Of a stretch of 64,000 nucleotides of DNA, positions 44,539-53,838 are shown in pieces (position 1 is the stretch's first letter; every line of letters begins with the position of its first letter). The position numbers were made by a program, and so were the translations under genes. Under the pieces are notes generated by a model that ran no database searches, had not been told where the DNA came from, and worked only from the letters and a program-made list of their open reading frames with translations. Where the stretch lies: contig CP002190.1 of NCBI GenBank assembly GCA_000525675.1, forward strand, positions 310,001 to 374,000. The letters run 5' to 3'. Origin of the DNA: Bdellovibrio bacteriovorus W. GTDB taxonomy: Bacteria; Bdellovibrionota; Bdellovibrionia; Bdellovibrionales; Bdellovibrionaceae.

Positions 44539-45168
44539 ATGCTCACAGAGAAAATTTTTACAGTGGCTCATCTTGCCGATCAAGTCGTCCTTTGGATTCT
44601 ACTTGTATTGAGCGTTCTGAGCATTGGGATGATTCTCGAAAGATTTTTTGCGCTTCGCAAAGTGGCAGCTGAATCTGCAAAAGTTCGCAGCCGCATTAAG
44701 AATGCTCTACAAAGCAATTCTTTAGAAGAAGTTGAAGAACTTGCAAAAAATCACGAATCTATCGAAGGTCGCGCAGCTAGTTATGCTTTGAAGCATATGC
44801 GTGAGTCAGGAACGCGCGGACTTGAAGAAATCTTTAATACCTTTGCTCTTACAGAAAGACCTGAGCTTGAGAGATTTTTAGGTTTCTTAGCAACGGTCGG
44901 ATCCAATGCTCCTTATATTGGATTGTTCGGAACGGTTTTAGGTATTATGAAGGCTTTCAACGACTTGGCGACAGCTCCAGAAGCTGGTCAACAAACGGTG
45001 ATGGCTGGTATCTCGATGGCTCTAGTAGCTACAGCAGCAGGTCTTTTCGTGGCGATTCCTGCGGTTGCTTTCTATAACTACTATAGCAAGCAAGTAAAAA
45101 GCATTTATCAGAACCTTGAGAGCGTGAAAGAGCTTTCCTTAGCTTACGCGAAGAAAAAAGGTGTTTAG
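44539..45168 (+). CDS. exbB: ExbB/TolQ-type proton-channel subunit
   Basis: A 209-residue MotA/TolQ/ExbB-family membrane protein with three helices. The conserved block (FLATVGSNAPYIGLFGTVLGIMKAFND then IAVPAVAFYNY-like) is intact. It pairs with the next protein to use the proton gradient. GGAGG lies nine bases upstream of the ATG. Divergent from the sulfatase-like gene by about 60 bases. No TonB or TolA gene is adjacent, so the driven partner is elsewhere. Confidence 0.9.
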   Translation: MLTEKIFTVAHLADQVVLWILLVLSVLSIGMILERFFALRKVAAESAKVRSRIKNALQSNSLEEVEELAKNHESIEGRAASYALKHMRESGTRGLEEIFNTFALTERPELERFLGFLATVGSNAPYIGLFGTVLGIMKAFNDLATAPEAGQQTVMAGISMALVATAAGLFVAIPAVAFYNYYSKQVKSIYQNLESVKELSLAYAKKKGV

Positions 45169-45171
45169 TCT

Positions 45172-45579
45172 ATGTCAGCATTTGATAACGGATCGGATAA
45201 TGAAGCGATAGCAGATATTAACGTTGTTCCGTTGGTTGATATTATTCTGGTTGTTCTTATCATTTTCATGGTGACAGCACCGATGTTCATGAAGCCAACA
45301 ATCAACGTGAATTTGCCAAAGGCGGCAAGCGGAGAGCAAACAGCTCCAAGTAAGTTGAATATTGCTTTGACTGCAGATGGGCGAATTAATTTAAACGGCA
45401 GTTTTGTCAGTGAAGAGGAAATCAAAACTAAGGCTCTAGAAGAAGTTGCTAAGAACGCTGATGTTCAAGCGATTATCTCAGCCGATAAAGATGTTCCGCA
45501 CGGCAAGGTTGTTTCGGTTCTGGATGTTGTAAAAGGATCCGGAGTGAAGAAGTTTGCAATCAGTATTGATAAAAAGTAG
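45172..45579 (+). CDS. exbD: ExbD/TolR-type subunit
   Basis: A 135-residue ExbD/TolR protein: one N-terminal helix carrying the essential Asp (NVVPLVDIILVVLIIFMV) and a periplasmic domain ending in FAISIDKK. The helix Asp is the proton carrier in this family. It starts three bases after exbB and ends at a strong bidirectional terminator, so the pair forms a two-gene operon. Confidence 0.92.
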   Translation: MSAFDNGSDNEAIADINVVPLVDIILVVLIIFMVTAPMFMKPTINVNLPKAASGEQTAPSKLNIALTADGRINLNGSFVSEEEIKTKALEEVAKNADVQAIISADKDVPHGKVVSVLDVVKGSGVKKFAISIDKK

Positions 45580-45583
45580 AAAC

Positions 45584-45613
45584 AAAAAAGGGACCGGTAA
45601 GGTCCCTTTTTTT
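45584..45613. terminator. Bidirectional terminator after exbD
   Basis: AAAAAAGGGACC and GGTCCCTTTTTTT form a strong hairpin with tracts on both sides; it serves exbBD and the lipoprotein gene on the other strand. Confidence 0.92.
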
Positions 45614-45615
45614 AT

Positions 45616-46719
45616 TTAGCCACCACCGCCATCATAGTAGTTTGGATTATCCACAAGAGCGCAGGTAGAACCCACAAAAAGAAGTTTCTTGTTTCTGCAT
45701 TCAAACTGTAATTGGCCTGTATATACTTTACTTCCATAGCTGTAATTAATGGCTGGCGTATGAATTCTTGGAACTGTTGTATAGCAGCTAATGTAGGTTT
45801 TTCCTTTATAAGCAATGTGCGCCCCCGTTGTGAATGTCGATGTGCCAGGGGCACTGAGGTTCACATTATAGCGATCATAGGATGAGTGCAGAAGATACTT
45901 CCCTTTTGGGGAAGCAAAGAACTCAGGGATATATTTGAAGAAGTCATAGTTAGCATTTGTGACGGTGTAATACACACCTTGATCACAGCCAATTGCTGGT
46001 TCTACTACAGAAACACGGGCTCGCTCACTTGTGACAGTGGCGCCTTTAGCATCTCGAATAACGACATGGTAAAAGCCCTCTTTATTCCAAGAAGTCGCTG
46101 TGTCCATATACATGGCGTAGCTATAGATAGATTCAAGCTTTGCGCCGTCTTTATACCACTCGTAAGTATATGGGTAGGAACCGCCTGCAACAAAAACTTC
46201 GAGTTTAAAGCTTTCGCCCTCAAAGGGAGCTGCTGCTTGAGGGTGTTGAGTGATTCTAAAAGTTCCATCCACTTGTCCGCCAGAGCCTGGGATAGAGATA
46301 CCGCCTCCACCTCCGCCGCCGCCGTTTCCACCACTACCGCCACCGCCGATATTGATGCCACCGCCTCCAGAAGACCCATTGCCTCCGCTAGAGCTGGAGC
46401 CGCCTCCGCCGCCACCACCTCCAATATTAATGCCGCCTCCGTTGCTCGATCCGCTTCCGCCAGTGGAGCCAGAGCCGCCACCAAGGCGATTGCCATCGAA
46501 ACTAATTCCACCACCCAGGCTCGAGTCTGAAGTGCGGCCACTGGAGCCGTCAGAGCCAGAGCTCAAGCTTGAGCAAGAGGCTGTGTTGAGCGAGTCACAT
46601 GTTTCTAAGTTGGGAGCGCAGTTTTGAAAAAACAAAAGAAGAACAGAGGAGATCAGCGCAATCACTAAAGATTGCGGTCGACGTCGTATAGATAGAATGA
46701 ATCTTTTGATAGATTTCAT
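45616..46719 (-). CDS. Gly/Ser-rich lipoprotein with Ig-like domain
   Basis: A 367-residue lipoprotein: N-terminal hydrophobic segment ending at FFQNC, a lipobox form often seen in Bdellovibrio-type proteins. Residues about 55-150 are almost entirely Gly, Ser and Asn, with repeated GGGGINIGGGG units. An Ig-like domain (about 155-240, FRITQHPQAAAPFEGESFKLEVF) and a Cys-containing C-terminal domain follow. The low-complexity linker probably extends the Ig-like domain from the membrane. No family recognised. Confidence 0.7.
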   Translation of the reverse strand: MKSIKRFILSIRRRPQSLVIALISSVLLLFFQNCAPNLETCDSLNTASCSSLSSGSDGSSGRTSDSSLGGGISFDGNRLGGGSGSTGGSGSSNGGGINIGGGGGGGGSSSSGGNGSSGGGGINIGGGGSGGNGGGGGGGGISIPGSGGQVDGTFRITQHPQAAAPFEGESFKLEVFVAGGSYPYTYEWYKDGAKLESIYSYAMYMDTATSWNKEGFYHVVIRDAKGATVTSERARVSVVEPAIGCDQGVYYTVTNANYDFFKYIPEFFASPKGKYLLHSSYDRYNVNLSAPGTSTFTTGAHIAYKGKTYISCYTTVPRIHTPAINYSYGSKVYTGQLQFECRNKKLLFVGSTCALVDNPNYYDGGGG

Positions 46720-46866
46720 CGTAATTGATTCCTCCAGTACCAGACTTTAGATCGGATTCAGCGGTGAAAAGCTTAAACAAAATCATGAAAATTGAAGGTT
46801 TTTACTTGGAATGTGTCTCAATATGTAACGGCTAAAGTCTTGAAACATAACTCCGAAGAGTGCTGC

Positions 46867-47361
46867 ATGTTAAAACGTCACTTTTCTGAAAATTCATTAA
46901 TCGGTGTTACCTTCTTATTGGTGGTGGGGTTGGCTTATCCTGCTTTTCACTCGTTGATGGATGACAGTGAAAGGGACCATGTTGTGAAGGCTCCTCAAGC
47001 ATTTACACAAGAGCGAACTCCCGCAAGTATTGCAGACACAACTGCTCAGCCAGCTATTTTATCGACGGCAGATTTTGATTTTAGCTGCGTTGTTAAAGAA
47101 TCCAAAGCTTGGGAAATTGCTGAGTCCTTTATTCAGTTCCAGGGCAAAAGCTGCCTTGGGAAATCTGCCGAGGGGGCAGAAGTTGAGATCGTTAATCGTC
47201 GCAACGGATACACAGCTTCGGTGTTTTTCTTGGGCATTGAAAACTATAAGACGGATTTGATTCAGCTTGAACACGGTGAAAATGAGATCGCTTTTCGATA
47301 TAAAGAGCGAAATGGGAAGTCTATCGAGCGTGTTTTGAAGGTCCGTACTTCCAAAATATAG
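46867..47361 (+). CDS. Membrane-anchored protein of unknown function
   Basis: A 164-residue protein with one N-terminal membrane segment (IGVTFLLVVGLAYPAF) and an extracytoplasmic domain with two cysteines (DFSCVV and GKSCLG). ATG at 46867 is preferred over 46792 because GAAGAG lies upstream and the membrane segment is then near the terminus. The C-terminal part has alternating strands ending in EIAFRYKERNG. Unrecognised. Confidence 0.55.
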   Translation: MLKRHFSENSLIGVTFLLVVGLAYPAFHSLMDDSERDHVVKAPQAFTQERTPASIADTTAQPAILSTADFDFSCVVKESKAWEIAESFIQFQGKSCLGKSAEGAEVEIVNRRNGYTASVFFLGIENYKTDLIQLEHGENEIAFRYKERNGKSIERVLKVRTSKI

Positions 47362-47487
47362 TCTAAATTCAAAGCCTTAATGCGTCTTGCCACTTGATAA
47401 TCAATTAAATTGATCTTCCCATCATGAGCCTTTAACTTAGGCGGCGTTGCGCCACAATGCGTACACCGCAAAGTTAAGTGTTGGATT

Positions 47488-48153
47488 ATGATTGTTGAAG
47501 GATTGCTACAAGCAGTGGATTTAAAAAAGCGTTCAGATATACACTATGCTCGAAAAATTTGGCATATGTCAGGGGTCTTCTCGATGTTCTTGGCGTATGT
47601 ATATCTTCCGCCAGTAGTGTCGATGACTGCTCTTATCATTGCCTGGTGCATGTTCGTACCGTTGGATCTAGCTCGTCAAAAAAATGAAGCTTTGAATGAT
47701 TGGGTTGTAACTGCCTTTAAGCCCATCATGCGCCAAAGTGAAGTTCGCAAGCTTGCGGGAACTACCTTTTTAATTTCTGGCGTTCTTATCGTCGATGTTC
47801 TTTTTCCTCGTCCTATCGTTGCTCTGACTCTTTTGTTCTTGGCTTTCGCAGATCCTATCGCAAGTTATTTTGGAATTCTCTATGGTAAAGATAAAATTTT
47901 TGGCCACAAATCGATTCAAGGTTTCATGGCGGCCTTCTTTGTCTGCGCAGGGCTGACATTCTTATTTCTGCATTATCATAACTATTTATCAGATCGTATT
48001 ATCGTTGTGAGTTTATTTGCTGGGCTTGTTGGAGCTTTTGCAGAGTTAATTCCAATCGGAAAGCTTGATGATAACCTGACTCTTCCAGTGATCAGTGCAT
48101 TGGGACTTACTGTCTTGTTTTATTTCTTTGGATTTTTTGCCAATGTCGGATAG
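47488..48153 (+). CDS. Dolichol/phytol/diacylglycerol kinase-like membrane protein
   Basis: A 221-residue inner-membrane protein with about six helices. It has the CTP-dependent lipid kinase pattern: FADPIASYFGILYGKDKIFGHKS, then AFAELI and GKLDDNLTLPV. Relatives phosphorylate dolichol, phytol or diacylglycerol using CTP. It is encoded just before pssA in the same direction (gap of 38 bases), which suggests a role in phospholipid or prenol metabolism. Substrate unknown. No clear ribosome site. Confidence 0.75.
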   Translation: MIVEGLLQAVDLKKRSDIHYARKIWHMSGVFSMFLAYVYLPPVVSMTALIIAWCMFVPLDLARQKNEALNDWVVTAFKPIMRQSEVRKLAGTTFLISGVLIVDVLFPRPIVALTLLFLAFADPIASYFGILYGKDKIFGHKSIQGFMAAFFVCAGLTFLFLHYHNYLSDRIIVVSLFAGLVGAFAELIPIGKLDDNLTLPVISALGLTVLFYFFGFFANVG

Positions 48154-48191
48154 TCTTGCGAAGCTACCGCAGGGGTGGCTTTGGAGACAGA

Positions 48192-49058
48192 ATGACAAAT
48201 ATCAATAATCATCACGTAGAAAAAGTCGAATCAGAAGAAGTAAAGGCTCAGCGCCTTGCTATGTATATTTATATTCTTCCAAACCTAATGACCACTGGAA
48301 ATCTTTTCTGTGGATTCTTTGCGGTGATTCAATCTATTCAAGGTAATTTCTTATACGCAGCTTACGCGATCGTTGTTGCAGCGGTGTTCGATCAGTTAGA
48401 TGGCCGTTTAGCTCGTTTGACTCGCTCAACAAGTAAGTTTGGTGCCGAGTACGACTCTCTCTGTGATCTCGTGAGCTTCGGTATGGCGCCAGCGGTGATC
48501 ATGTTCCTCTGGGCTCTGCAGCCATTTGGTCGCCTTGGCTGGGTCGCGTGTTTCCTTTTTGTAGCTTGTGGAGCTTTGCGTTTGGCGCGTTTCAACGTTC
48601 AAGCCAACGTGGTTGAGAAAAACTACTTCCAAGGTTTACCAATTCCGATGGCTGCGGGTATCGTAGCTTCTTCTGTTTTGGCATTTCAAGATTTGGAGTT
48701 TGAACCATCAGGTAACTACGGTTTGTTGCTGATGACGATTCTTTTGGCTCTTGTAATGGTGAGCAACTTCCGTTTCAGAAGCTTTAAAGATTTAGATCTT
48801 AAAGAAAGATTACCGTTCAGATATTTAATTTTAGGTGTGGGTATCTTGGTTGTCGTAGCTCTAAGACCTGAAGTTATGCTTTTTGTCTTATTCATGGCAT
48901 ATGCTGGACTTGGCGCAGTTTTCGGTATCTTTAGATTAGGTAAGAACATTCGTAAAATTAAACCGAGTGTCTACGCCCCGGCGCAGGTAAATGAAAGTGA
49001 CCTCGTTCTCGAAGGCGAAGACGGTGAGATTGAGGAACACGATGGAAAGAAATCTTAA
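48192..49058 (+). CDS. pssA: CDP-diacylglycerol-serine O-phosphatidyltransferase
   Basis: A 288-residue membrane enzyme that makes phosphatidylserine from CDP-diacylglycerol and serine. The CDP-alcohol phosphotransferase signature is complete (DQLDGRLARL, then GAEYDSLCD), and the LPNLMTTGNLFCGF start is typical of PssA. ATG at 48192 is preferred over 48156, with GGAG six bases upstream. The last residues are acidic. It overlaps asd by 17 bases. Confidence 0.92.
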   Translation: MTNINNHHVEKVESEEVKAQRLAMYIYILPNLMTTGNLFCGFFAVIQSIQGNFLYAAYAIVVAAVFDQLDGRLARLTRSTSKFGAEYDSLCDLVSFGMAPAVIMFLWALQPFGRLGWVACFLFVACGALRLARFNVQANVVEKNYFQGLPIPMAAGIVASSVLAFQDLEFEPSGNYGLLLMTILLALVMVSNFRFRSFKDLDLKERLPFRYLILGVGILVVVALRPEVMLFVLFMAYAGLGAVFGIFRLGKNIRKIKPSVYAPAQVNESDLVLEGEDGEIEEHDGKKS

Positions 49059-50091
49059 GATTGGTGTTGTTGGCGCGACCGGAATGGTCGGCCAAGCTTT
49101 CATGGAAATCCTTGCGCAACGAAAATTTCCTGTCTCTGAGTTGCGCCCCTTTGCTTCCGAATCGTCCCTAGGAAAATCTATTTCTTTGAATGGCCAGCAG
49201 TGGCCAGTTCAAACTCTGCAAGACGGGTGTTTTGCAGGTTTGGATTTGGTATTCTTCTCTTCAGGTGACGAGATCTCTGCGGAGTGGGCTCCAAAAGCTG
49301 TCGCCGCGGGTGCATATGCTATTGATAACTCCGCTGCTTTTCGCATGAACCCAGAGATTGCTTTGGTAGTACCAGAGGTGAATGGTCATCTCCTCAAAGG
49401 AAATAGCCAGCCGTGTATTATCGCGAATCCTAATTGCTCGACAATTCAACTGGTGGTGGCTTTAAAACCTCTTGTAGACAAGTTCAGTTTAAAGTCTGTG
49501 AAGGTTAGCACTTATCAGGCGGTCAGCGGTGCGGGACAAGCGGGTCAAGAAGAGCTAATTGCTCAGACCCAAAAGTATTCTGAACCGACTCTAGATCATT
49601 CAACGTTTCCTCATCAGATTCTTTTTAACTGCATTCCTCAGATTGGATCATTTAATGATCAAGGGTTTTGCAGTGAAGAGATGAAGATCATGCTAGAGAC
49701 GCGTAAAATTTTAGGCCTGCCGGAGTTGCCAGTTTCTGCATTCACAGTGCGTGTTCCAGTTTTGCATTCCCATAGCGAATCCGTTTGGGTCACTCTTGGG
49801 GAAGAGCTTGAGAAGGCTCAGTTCACAGAAGCCTTGTCTTCAGGACAAGGCCTGCAGGTAGTGAATGAGGAATCTCAGTATCCCACACCGTTAAAGGTGT
49901 CTGGGGAAGACCCTGTTTATGTGGGGCGCATCCATCGTGATATGTTTGATTCAAAAACATGGCTGATGTGGGTTGTGTCTGACAATATTCGTAAAGGCGC
50001 AGCTCTGAACGGCATACACATTGCGGAAAAGCTGTTTGGAATGAACGCAAAAAACGCTGAGACAAAGGTCGGGGAAACGGTCACTTTTTGA
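49042..50091 (+). CDS. asd: Aspartate-semialdehyde dehydrogenase
   Basis: A 349-residue enzyme at the branch to lysine/diaminopimelate, threonine and methionine. NADP-binding GATGMVGQAF begins the protein, and the active-site Cys is in ANPNCSTIQL (about residue 132). HSHSESVWV contains the substrate-site His. ATG at 49042 is chosen with GAGG upstream; a start 51 bases earlier adds residues unlike the family. It overlaps pssA and may be cotranscribed with it. Confidence 0.95.
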   Translation: MERNLKIGVVGATGMVGQAFMEILAQRKFPVSELRPFASESSLGKSISLNGQQWPVQTLQDGCFAGLDLVFFSSGDEISAEWAPKAVAAGAYAIDNSAAFRMNPEIALVVPEVNGHLLKGNSQPCIIANPNCSTIQLVVALKPLVDKFSLKSVKVSTYQAVSGAGQAGQEELIAQTQKYSEPTLDHSTFPHQILFNCIPQIGSFNDQGFCSEEMKIMLETRKILGLPELPVSAFTVRVPVLHSHSESVWVTLGEELEKAQFTEALSSGQGLQVVNEESQYPTPLKVSGEDPVYVGRIHRDMFDSKTWLMWVVSDNIRKGAALNGIHIAEKLFGMNAKNAETKVGETVTF

Positions 50092-50123
50092 CAGGACCGA
50101 CCTTAGCATGGTTCGATTGAATC

Positions 50124-51500
50124 ATGGTCTTTAAAATCCGAAACAACATTTCAAAAATTGCGATTTCAGCCATGATGGCCTTCTTCTTAGGAGGCCCGAA
50201 TGCAAACGCAGCCACCACGTTAGTTTCCATTGAAGGCTATTCGAACGCTGACTTTTCAAATGAACAAAAGCCTTTGATCTTTGCTGGATTTACTAAAGGT
50301 TGCACAGGCGATGGCACGGCGACGTGTGACAGTTGTTCAGGGCAAGCTCCAAGTTCTCCTGCTTCCAAACTTTTTTCATGTAATAAGAAAAATGCTTATT
50401 CGAATTTGCGGATAACAGTTGTCACGCGAACCACGGGTACGGAACTCAATATTAGCAATGCTTATGTCAGAATTGGTGATAACTCTTTCACTCCTTCGAC
50501 GGCTCCGGTTCTTTCAAATGATGGCACTCTAACGACGATTATAACTTGGGGTGAACTGTGCACAGCACTTTCCCTGGGAAGCGATTGCTCTGGCGGGAAT
50601 TTCTCCACGACAGTGTCGGTTGGATTTCAAACAGGCAGTGGTGACTCGGGCTCTCGTGATGGAATCACGTTCCAAGCTTTGGGGCGAGTGGCACCGAATG
50701 ATGGTAGCGATTGGTTTTATGAAGACTGTAACACGGCGGGTGCCTCAGGGAACGTTGGCTTTTGTCACTTTGAAGCCTATCCAGGCGATGAAAAGATTTA
50801 TGCCGACAACCTAGTCGTAGCCCCTGGTTATCCTGCAGGACCAGCAGCGGGAATTGAGTACACAAATGTTGTATTCTTTTATGAGCAGCAATTAGCTGGT
50901 GAAAGTAATGCGCAAACAGTTGCAAGAATTAGCAACGCTTCAGGATCTTTTGTTGTCGGGGTTAATCGCGCGGCTTCTCCACCAGTAGCAGATAATCGCA
51001 TTGAGGGTCTTATTAATAATGAGACCTATTGTCTGGTGATGGCGAATCAAGATGCCTCTGGAATTATTTCCTATTTCACGCCGGTTCCGGGAACTCCAGG
51101 TACTCCAGTAACTGATGCTGAACTTTGCGCAACACCAAGTGAAGTCATTGGTTTATTAGATGATAAGCATTGTTTCATTGCGACGGCAGCTTTTGGCAGT
51201 CAGATGGCTTCGGAGGTAGATACATTCCGTGCCTTTAGAAATGAATATCTTCTCAGTCATGACCTAGGGACTCGCTTCGTAAAGGCCTACTATCAGTTTG
51301 GTCCTCCAGTGGCAGAGTTTATCTCTCAAAGCGAAGGCTTAAGAGCGATGGCAAGAGGGGTTTTATGGCCTTTGTTGATCCTTGTACAACTTATTCTGCG
51401 CTTTGGTTTTGCATCTGTGTTCTTAGGTCTTGTCGGATGTTTTGGAGCATTTGTAGTGGGGCGCAGGCAAGTCAAGAAGAAGGGATCTCGTCGTGAATAA
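50124..51500 (+). CDS. Secreted protein with CFI-box C-terminal domain
   Basis: A 458-residue protein with a signal peptide (ending NANA). The body has many Gly, Ser and Thr residues and paired cysteines (CTGDGTATCDSC). Near residue 350 it reads CFIATAAFGS, followed by FRAFRNEYLLSHDLGTRFVKAYY, a pattern called the CFI-box C-terminal domain. A hydrophobic helix and a basic tail (RRQVKKKG) end the protein, as in sorting signals. It overlaps the next gene by eight bases. Likely surface-anchored; function unknown. Confidence 0.75.
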   Translation: MVFKIRNNISKIAISAMMAFFLGGPNANAATTLVSIEGYSNADFSNEQKPLIFAGFTKGCTGDGTATCDSCSGQAPSSPASKLFSCNKKNAYSNLRITVVTRTTGTELNISNAYVRIGDNSFTPSTAPVLSNDGTLTTIITWGELCTALSLGSDCSGGNFSTTVSVGFQTGSGDSGSRDGITFQALGRVAPNDGSDWFYEDCNTAGASGNVGFCHFEAYPGDEKIYADNLVVAPGYPAGPAAGIEYTNVVFFYEQQLAGESNAQTVARISNASGSFVVGVNRAASPPVADNRIEGLINNETYCLVMANQDASGIISYFTPVPGTPGTPVTDAELCATPSEVIGLLDDKHCFIATAAFGSQMASEVDTFRAFRNEYLLSHDLGTRFVKAYYQFGPPVAEFISQSEGLRAMARGVLWPLLILVQLILRFGFASVFLGLVGCFGAFVVGRRQVKKKGSRRE

Positions 51501-52572
51501 GCTATCCTTAGTATTATCCCTTCTCATTGTAACTTCATATGTCTTACCTATACGTGCACAAGTTGATGAAGCTCCTCAAGAGCCTCCTTATGTGCAAGAA
51601 GATATCGATGGTGGTTTTGCTATTGATTCTGAAGGTGAAGGGACAGCCGGAAACTCTTCTGCGGCAGACGATGATGAGGTTCTTTCTTTTGAACAAGCAC
51701 TTCAGGATGAAAATAGTTTCAATGAGCCTTCAGTGGCAAAGCCCCAAGAAGAAGATTTAAAGTTCGACGATGAAGACGTGGAAGCAGTTCCTCAGTATGC
51801 TTCTCCGGAGCCTGATGTTGTGCCAGCGCCAGATCAGTATCAAGAAGAACCAGCAAAGGTTTATAAAAACTCCCGTGGACGTGTGGAGTATATTGAACAT
51901 CCTCTGGCTGCGAAGGGTTTAATGGCGATTACCAAAGATGGCTCTTACATCTATCGCACTCAAGACAACTCAGCCCATAAGCACACGGGCGCTGTACGCT
52001 TAGGAATGATGGACCCGCCGAAGATCACAGCAGCTGACGGGACGACATACGAGATGATGTACTCCGAAGGGCAGCAACCTGTTTTCTTTTTTGATTATGA
52101 ATGGAAGCCATTTCAGAAGTGGGGAATGTTGGGAGTTCAGGCAAGCATTGGGGCTCTCTATGCTACAGGCCACGGTAGATTTGCAGATCCAAACATGGGA
52201 CATTTAACTCCGAAAGAGCAGTATACCTTTTTGGCGATGCCTTTGAGTCTTGGGATTATCTACAGACTTGAGTGGATGAAGAGGCAGTGGATTGCGCCTT
52301 ATGTTTCAGGTGGCGGTACCTATGTGGGTGTTGTCGAGTTTCGCGATGATGGAAAAACGCCGTCTTTGGTGGGAACACCGGGAGCTTACGGTGGTGCGGG
52401 GATGATGTTTAATATCTCTGCGATAAACAGGGAAACAGCCTTCACTTTAAGATCTGAGTATGGGATTTCAAATTTATGGGTGTCGGTGGATTATCGGTAT
52501 TTGAATACTTTTAGTGAGGATGTGGATTTCACTTCCAATATTATTGGCGCTGGAATCATTGTTGATTACTAA
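51493..52572 (+). CDS. Outer-membrane barrel-like protein with acidic N-terminal region
   Basis: A 359-residue protein with a signal peptide (LSLVLSLLIVTSYVLPIRA). An acidic, Pro-rich disordered region occupies about residues 25-120 and a strand-rich domain follows from about 150, ending in NIIGAGIIVDY with a terminal Tyr, as expected for an outer-membrane barrel. It starts at a GTG (GAAGGGA upstream) inside the end of the CFI-box gene, so the two are translationally coupled and may act together at the surface. No family recognised. Confidence 0.65.
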   Translation: MNKLSLVLSLLIVTSYVLPIRAQVDEAPQEPPYVQEDIDGGFAIDSEGEGTAGNSSAADDDEVLSFEQALQDENSFNEPSVAKPQEEDLKFDDEDVEAVPQYASPEPDVVPAPDQYQEEPAKVYKNSRGRVEYIEHPLAAKGLMAITKDGSYIYRTQDNSAHKHTGAVRLGMMDPPKITAADGTTYEMMYSEGQQPVFFFDYEWKPFQKWGMLGVQASIGALYATGHGRFADPNMGHLTPKEQYTFLAMPLSLGIIYRLEWMKRQWIAPYVSGGGTYVGVVEFRDDGKTPSLVGTPGAYGGAGMMFNISAINRETAFTLRSEYGISNLWVSVDYRYLNTFSEDVDFTSNIIGAGIIVDY

Positions 52573-52603
52573 AGATTTTAGCTTTTAAAGAAGTACTGAG
52601 TGC

Positions 52604-52634
52604 AAAAAAAAGAGGCCGATGAGCCTCTTTTTTT
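52604..52634. terminator. Terminator after the barrel-like protein gene
   Basis: AAAGAGGC pairs with GCCTCTTT around a six-base loop, followed by a T-tract; A-tract on the other side makes it usable in both directions. Confidence 0.85.
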
Positions 52635-52660
52635 ATTTTAAAATCAAAGCAGCGTATGAA

Positions 52661-52921
52661 TTACTTCTGTGCGCAAGCTGCAGTGAAAAGTGTGCGGTTA
52701 AATTTATGAATTTGGTAAGTGCGGCAAACAAGCTCTTGTTGGCTGCAATCAGCGATAACATAAAGAGCACCGCGAGAGTCTTGAGCCATAACTTTGTTAG
52801 AGTCACACCAGTTGATAACTTCAGTGTAGAAGTCGTCCGGGCGAGAGCTCACGTCTTCAGAGTAAGCTTGAGAAACCATTGGTAAAGTCATAAGAGCAGC
52901 GATAAGAATATTTTTGATCAT
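52661..52921 (-). CDS. Small secreted protein with cysteines
   Basis: An 86-residue protein with a signal peptide (MIKNILIAALMTLPMVSQA). ATG at 52921 follows GGAG at seven bases; a start 57 bases earlier would hide the signal peptide. The mature part of about 65 residues has four Cys (INWCDS, IADCS, LVCRTY, TAACAQ), an even number that fits two disulfide bonds. Unrecognised family. Confidence 0.65.
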   Translation of the reverse strand: MIKNILIAALMTLPMVSQAYSEDVSSRPDDFYTEVINWCDSNKVMAQDSRGALYVIADCSQQELVCRTYQIHKFNRTLFTAACAQK

Positions 52922-53049
52922 AGTGATCTCCTTTAAATTTCCAGAAGAGAGATACGATATTTTTTGGAATCGCGTCAATACACCCTGAAAAGAGTAAAGG
53001 CCCTGTCAGCTTTCTTGCCGCTTTTTAACGGACCTGTTAGGTTTTGCCC

Positions 53050-53838
53050 ATGTCGACGAAAGTGCGTTTTAATGTAGCTTATGATGGAACTGGCTTCTGC
53101 GGATGGCAGAAGCAAAAGCAAGAGAACCAAATCTCCGTGGCTCAGGTCATTGAGGCGGCTCTGGAGCGAGTTTTTGATGAAAAAATAGTTTTGTTCGCAT
53201 CTGGCAGAACAGACGCCGGAGTTCATGCCCTCAATCAGGTTTGCCACTTTACGACCTCGAGAAAATTAGACCCTGCTAAGAAATGGGATTTGTGTTGGGC
53301 TTTGAATTCCTATTTGCCCCCGTCCATCGTCGTGAAAAAAGCTTGGATTGCACCTGAAGAATTCCACGCAACCCTTTCGGCAACCCATAAAACGTATCGT
53401 TACCTAATTCTGAACCAACCTCGCCCGAGTGCTCATTTAAGCCGTTATATGGATTGGGCTCGACGCCCGATCGACATTGAGCACTTACAAGAAAGTTCTA
53501 AAATTATCTTGGGAAAACAAGACTTTAAGAGCTTTCAGTCAGTGGGAACGCCAATTACTGATACGGTTCGTGAGGTCTATAGAGCTGATTGGAAGTGGAG
53601 AAATCCACGAGTTCTTCAGTTTGATATTACGGGCAGTGGCTTCCTCAAGCAGATGGTTCGGAACATCGTTGGGACTTCACTTTTTATCGAAAGAAAAGGC
53701 GAAAAACCCAATAAAATGAAGGAGATAATAGAGGCGCAGGACCGTAAAATTGCAGGTCCTCCGGCTCCGGCTCAGGGTCTGTATTTAATGCGCGTTTATT
53801 ATCCTCAAGAACTTGACAATAGGTGTAGAGAACTTTAA
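53050..53838 (+). CDS. truA: tRNA pseudouridine(38-40) synthase
   Basis: A 262-residue pseudouridine synthase acting on positions 38-40 of the tRNA anticodon arm. The catalytic Asp is in ASGRTDAGVHALNQ, and VAYDGTGFCGWQ opens the fold. GSGFLKQMVRNIVGT is the conserved C-terminal motif. The rplM promoter candidate lies in its last codons. Start ATG at 53050 is preferred to a TTG six bases earlier. Confidence 0.95.
   Translation: MSTKVRFNVAYDGTGFCGWQKQKQENQISVAQVIEAALERVFDEKIVLFASGRTDAGVHALNQVCHFTTSRKLDPAKKWDLCWALNSYLPPSIVVKKAWIAPEEFHATLSATHKTYRYLILNQPRPSAHLSRYMDWARRPIDIEHLQESSKIILGKQDFKSFQSVGTPITDTVREVYRADWKWRNPRVLQFDITGSGFLKQMVRNIVGTSLFIERKGEKPNKMKEIIEAQDRKIAGPPAPAQGLYLMRVYYPQELDNRCREL

Noticed and set aside
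46250-46627. Pro-rich protein on the plus strand opposite the Gly/Ser-rich lipoprotein
   Set aside because: It is the antisense reading of the GGN repeat; no ribosome site or signal, and the lipoprotein frame has a clear signal peptide and domains.
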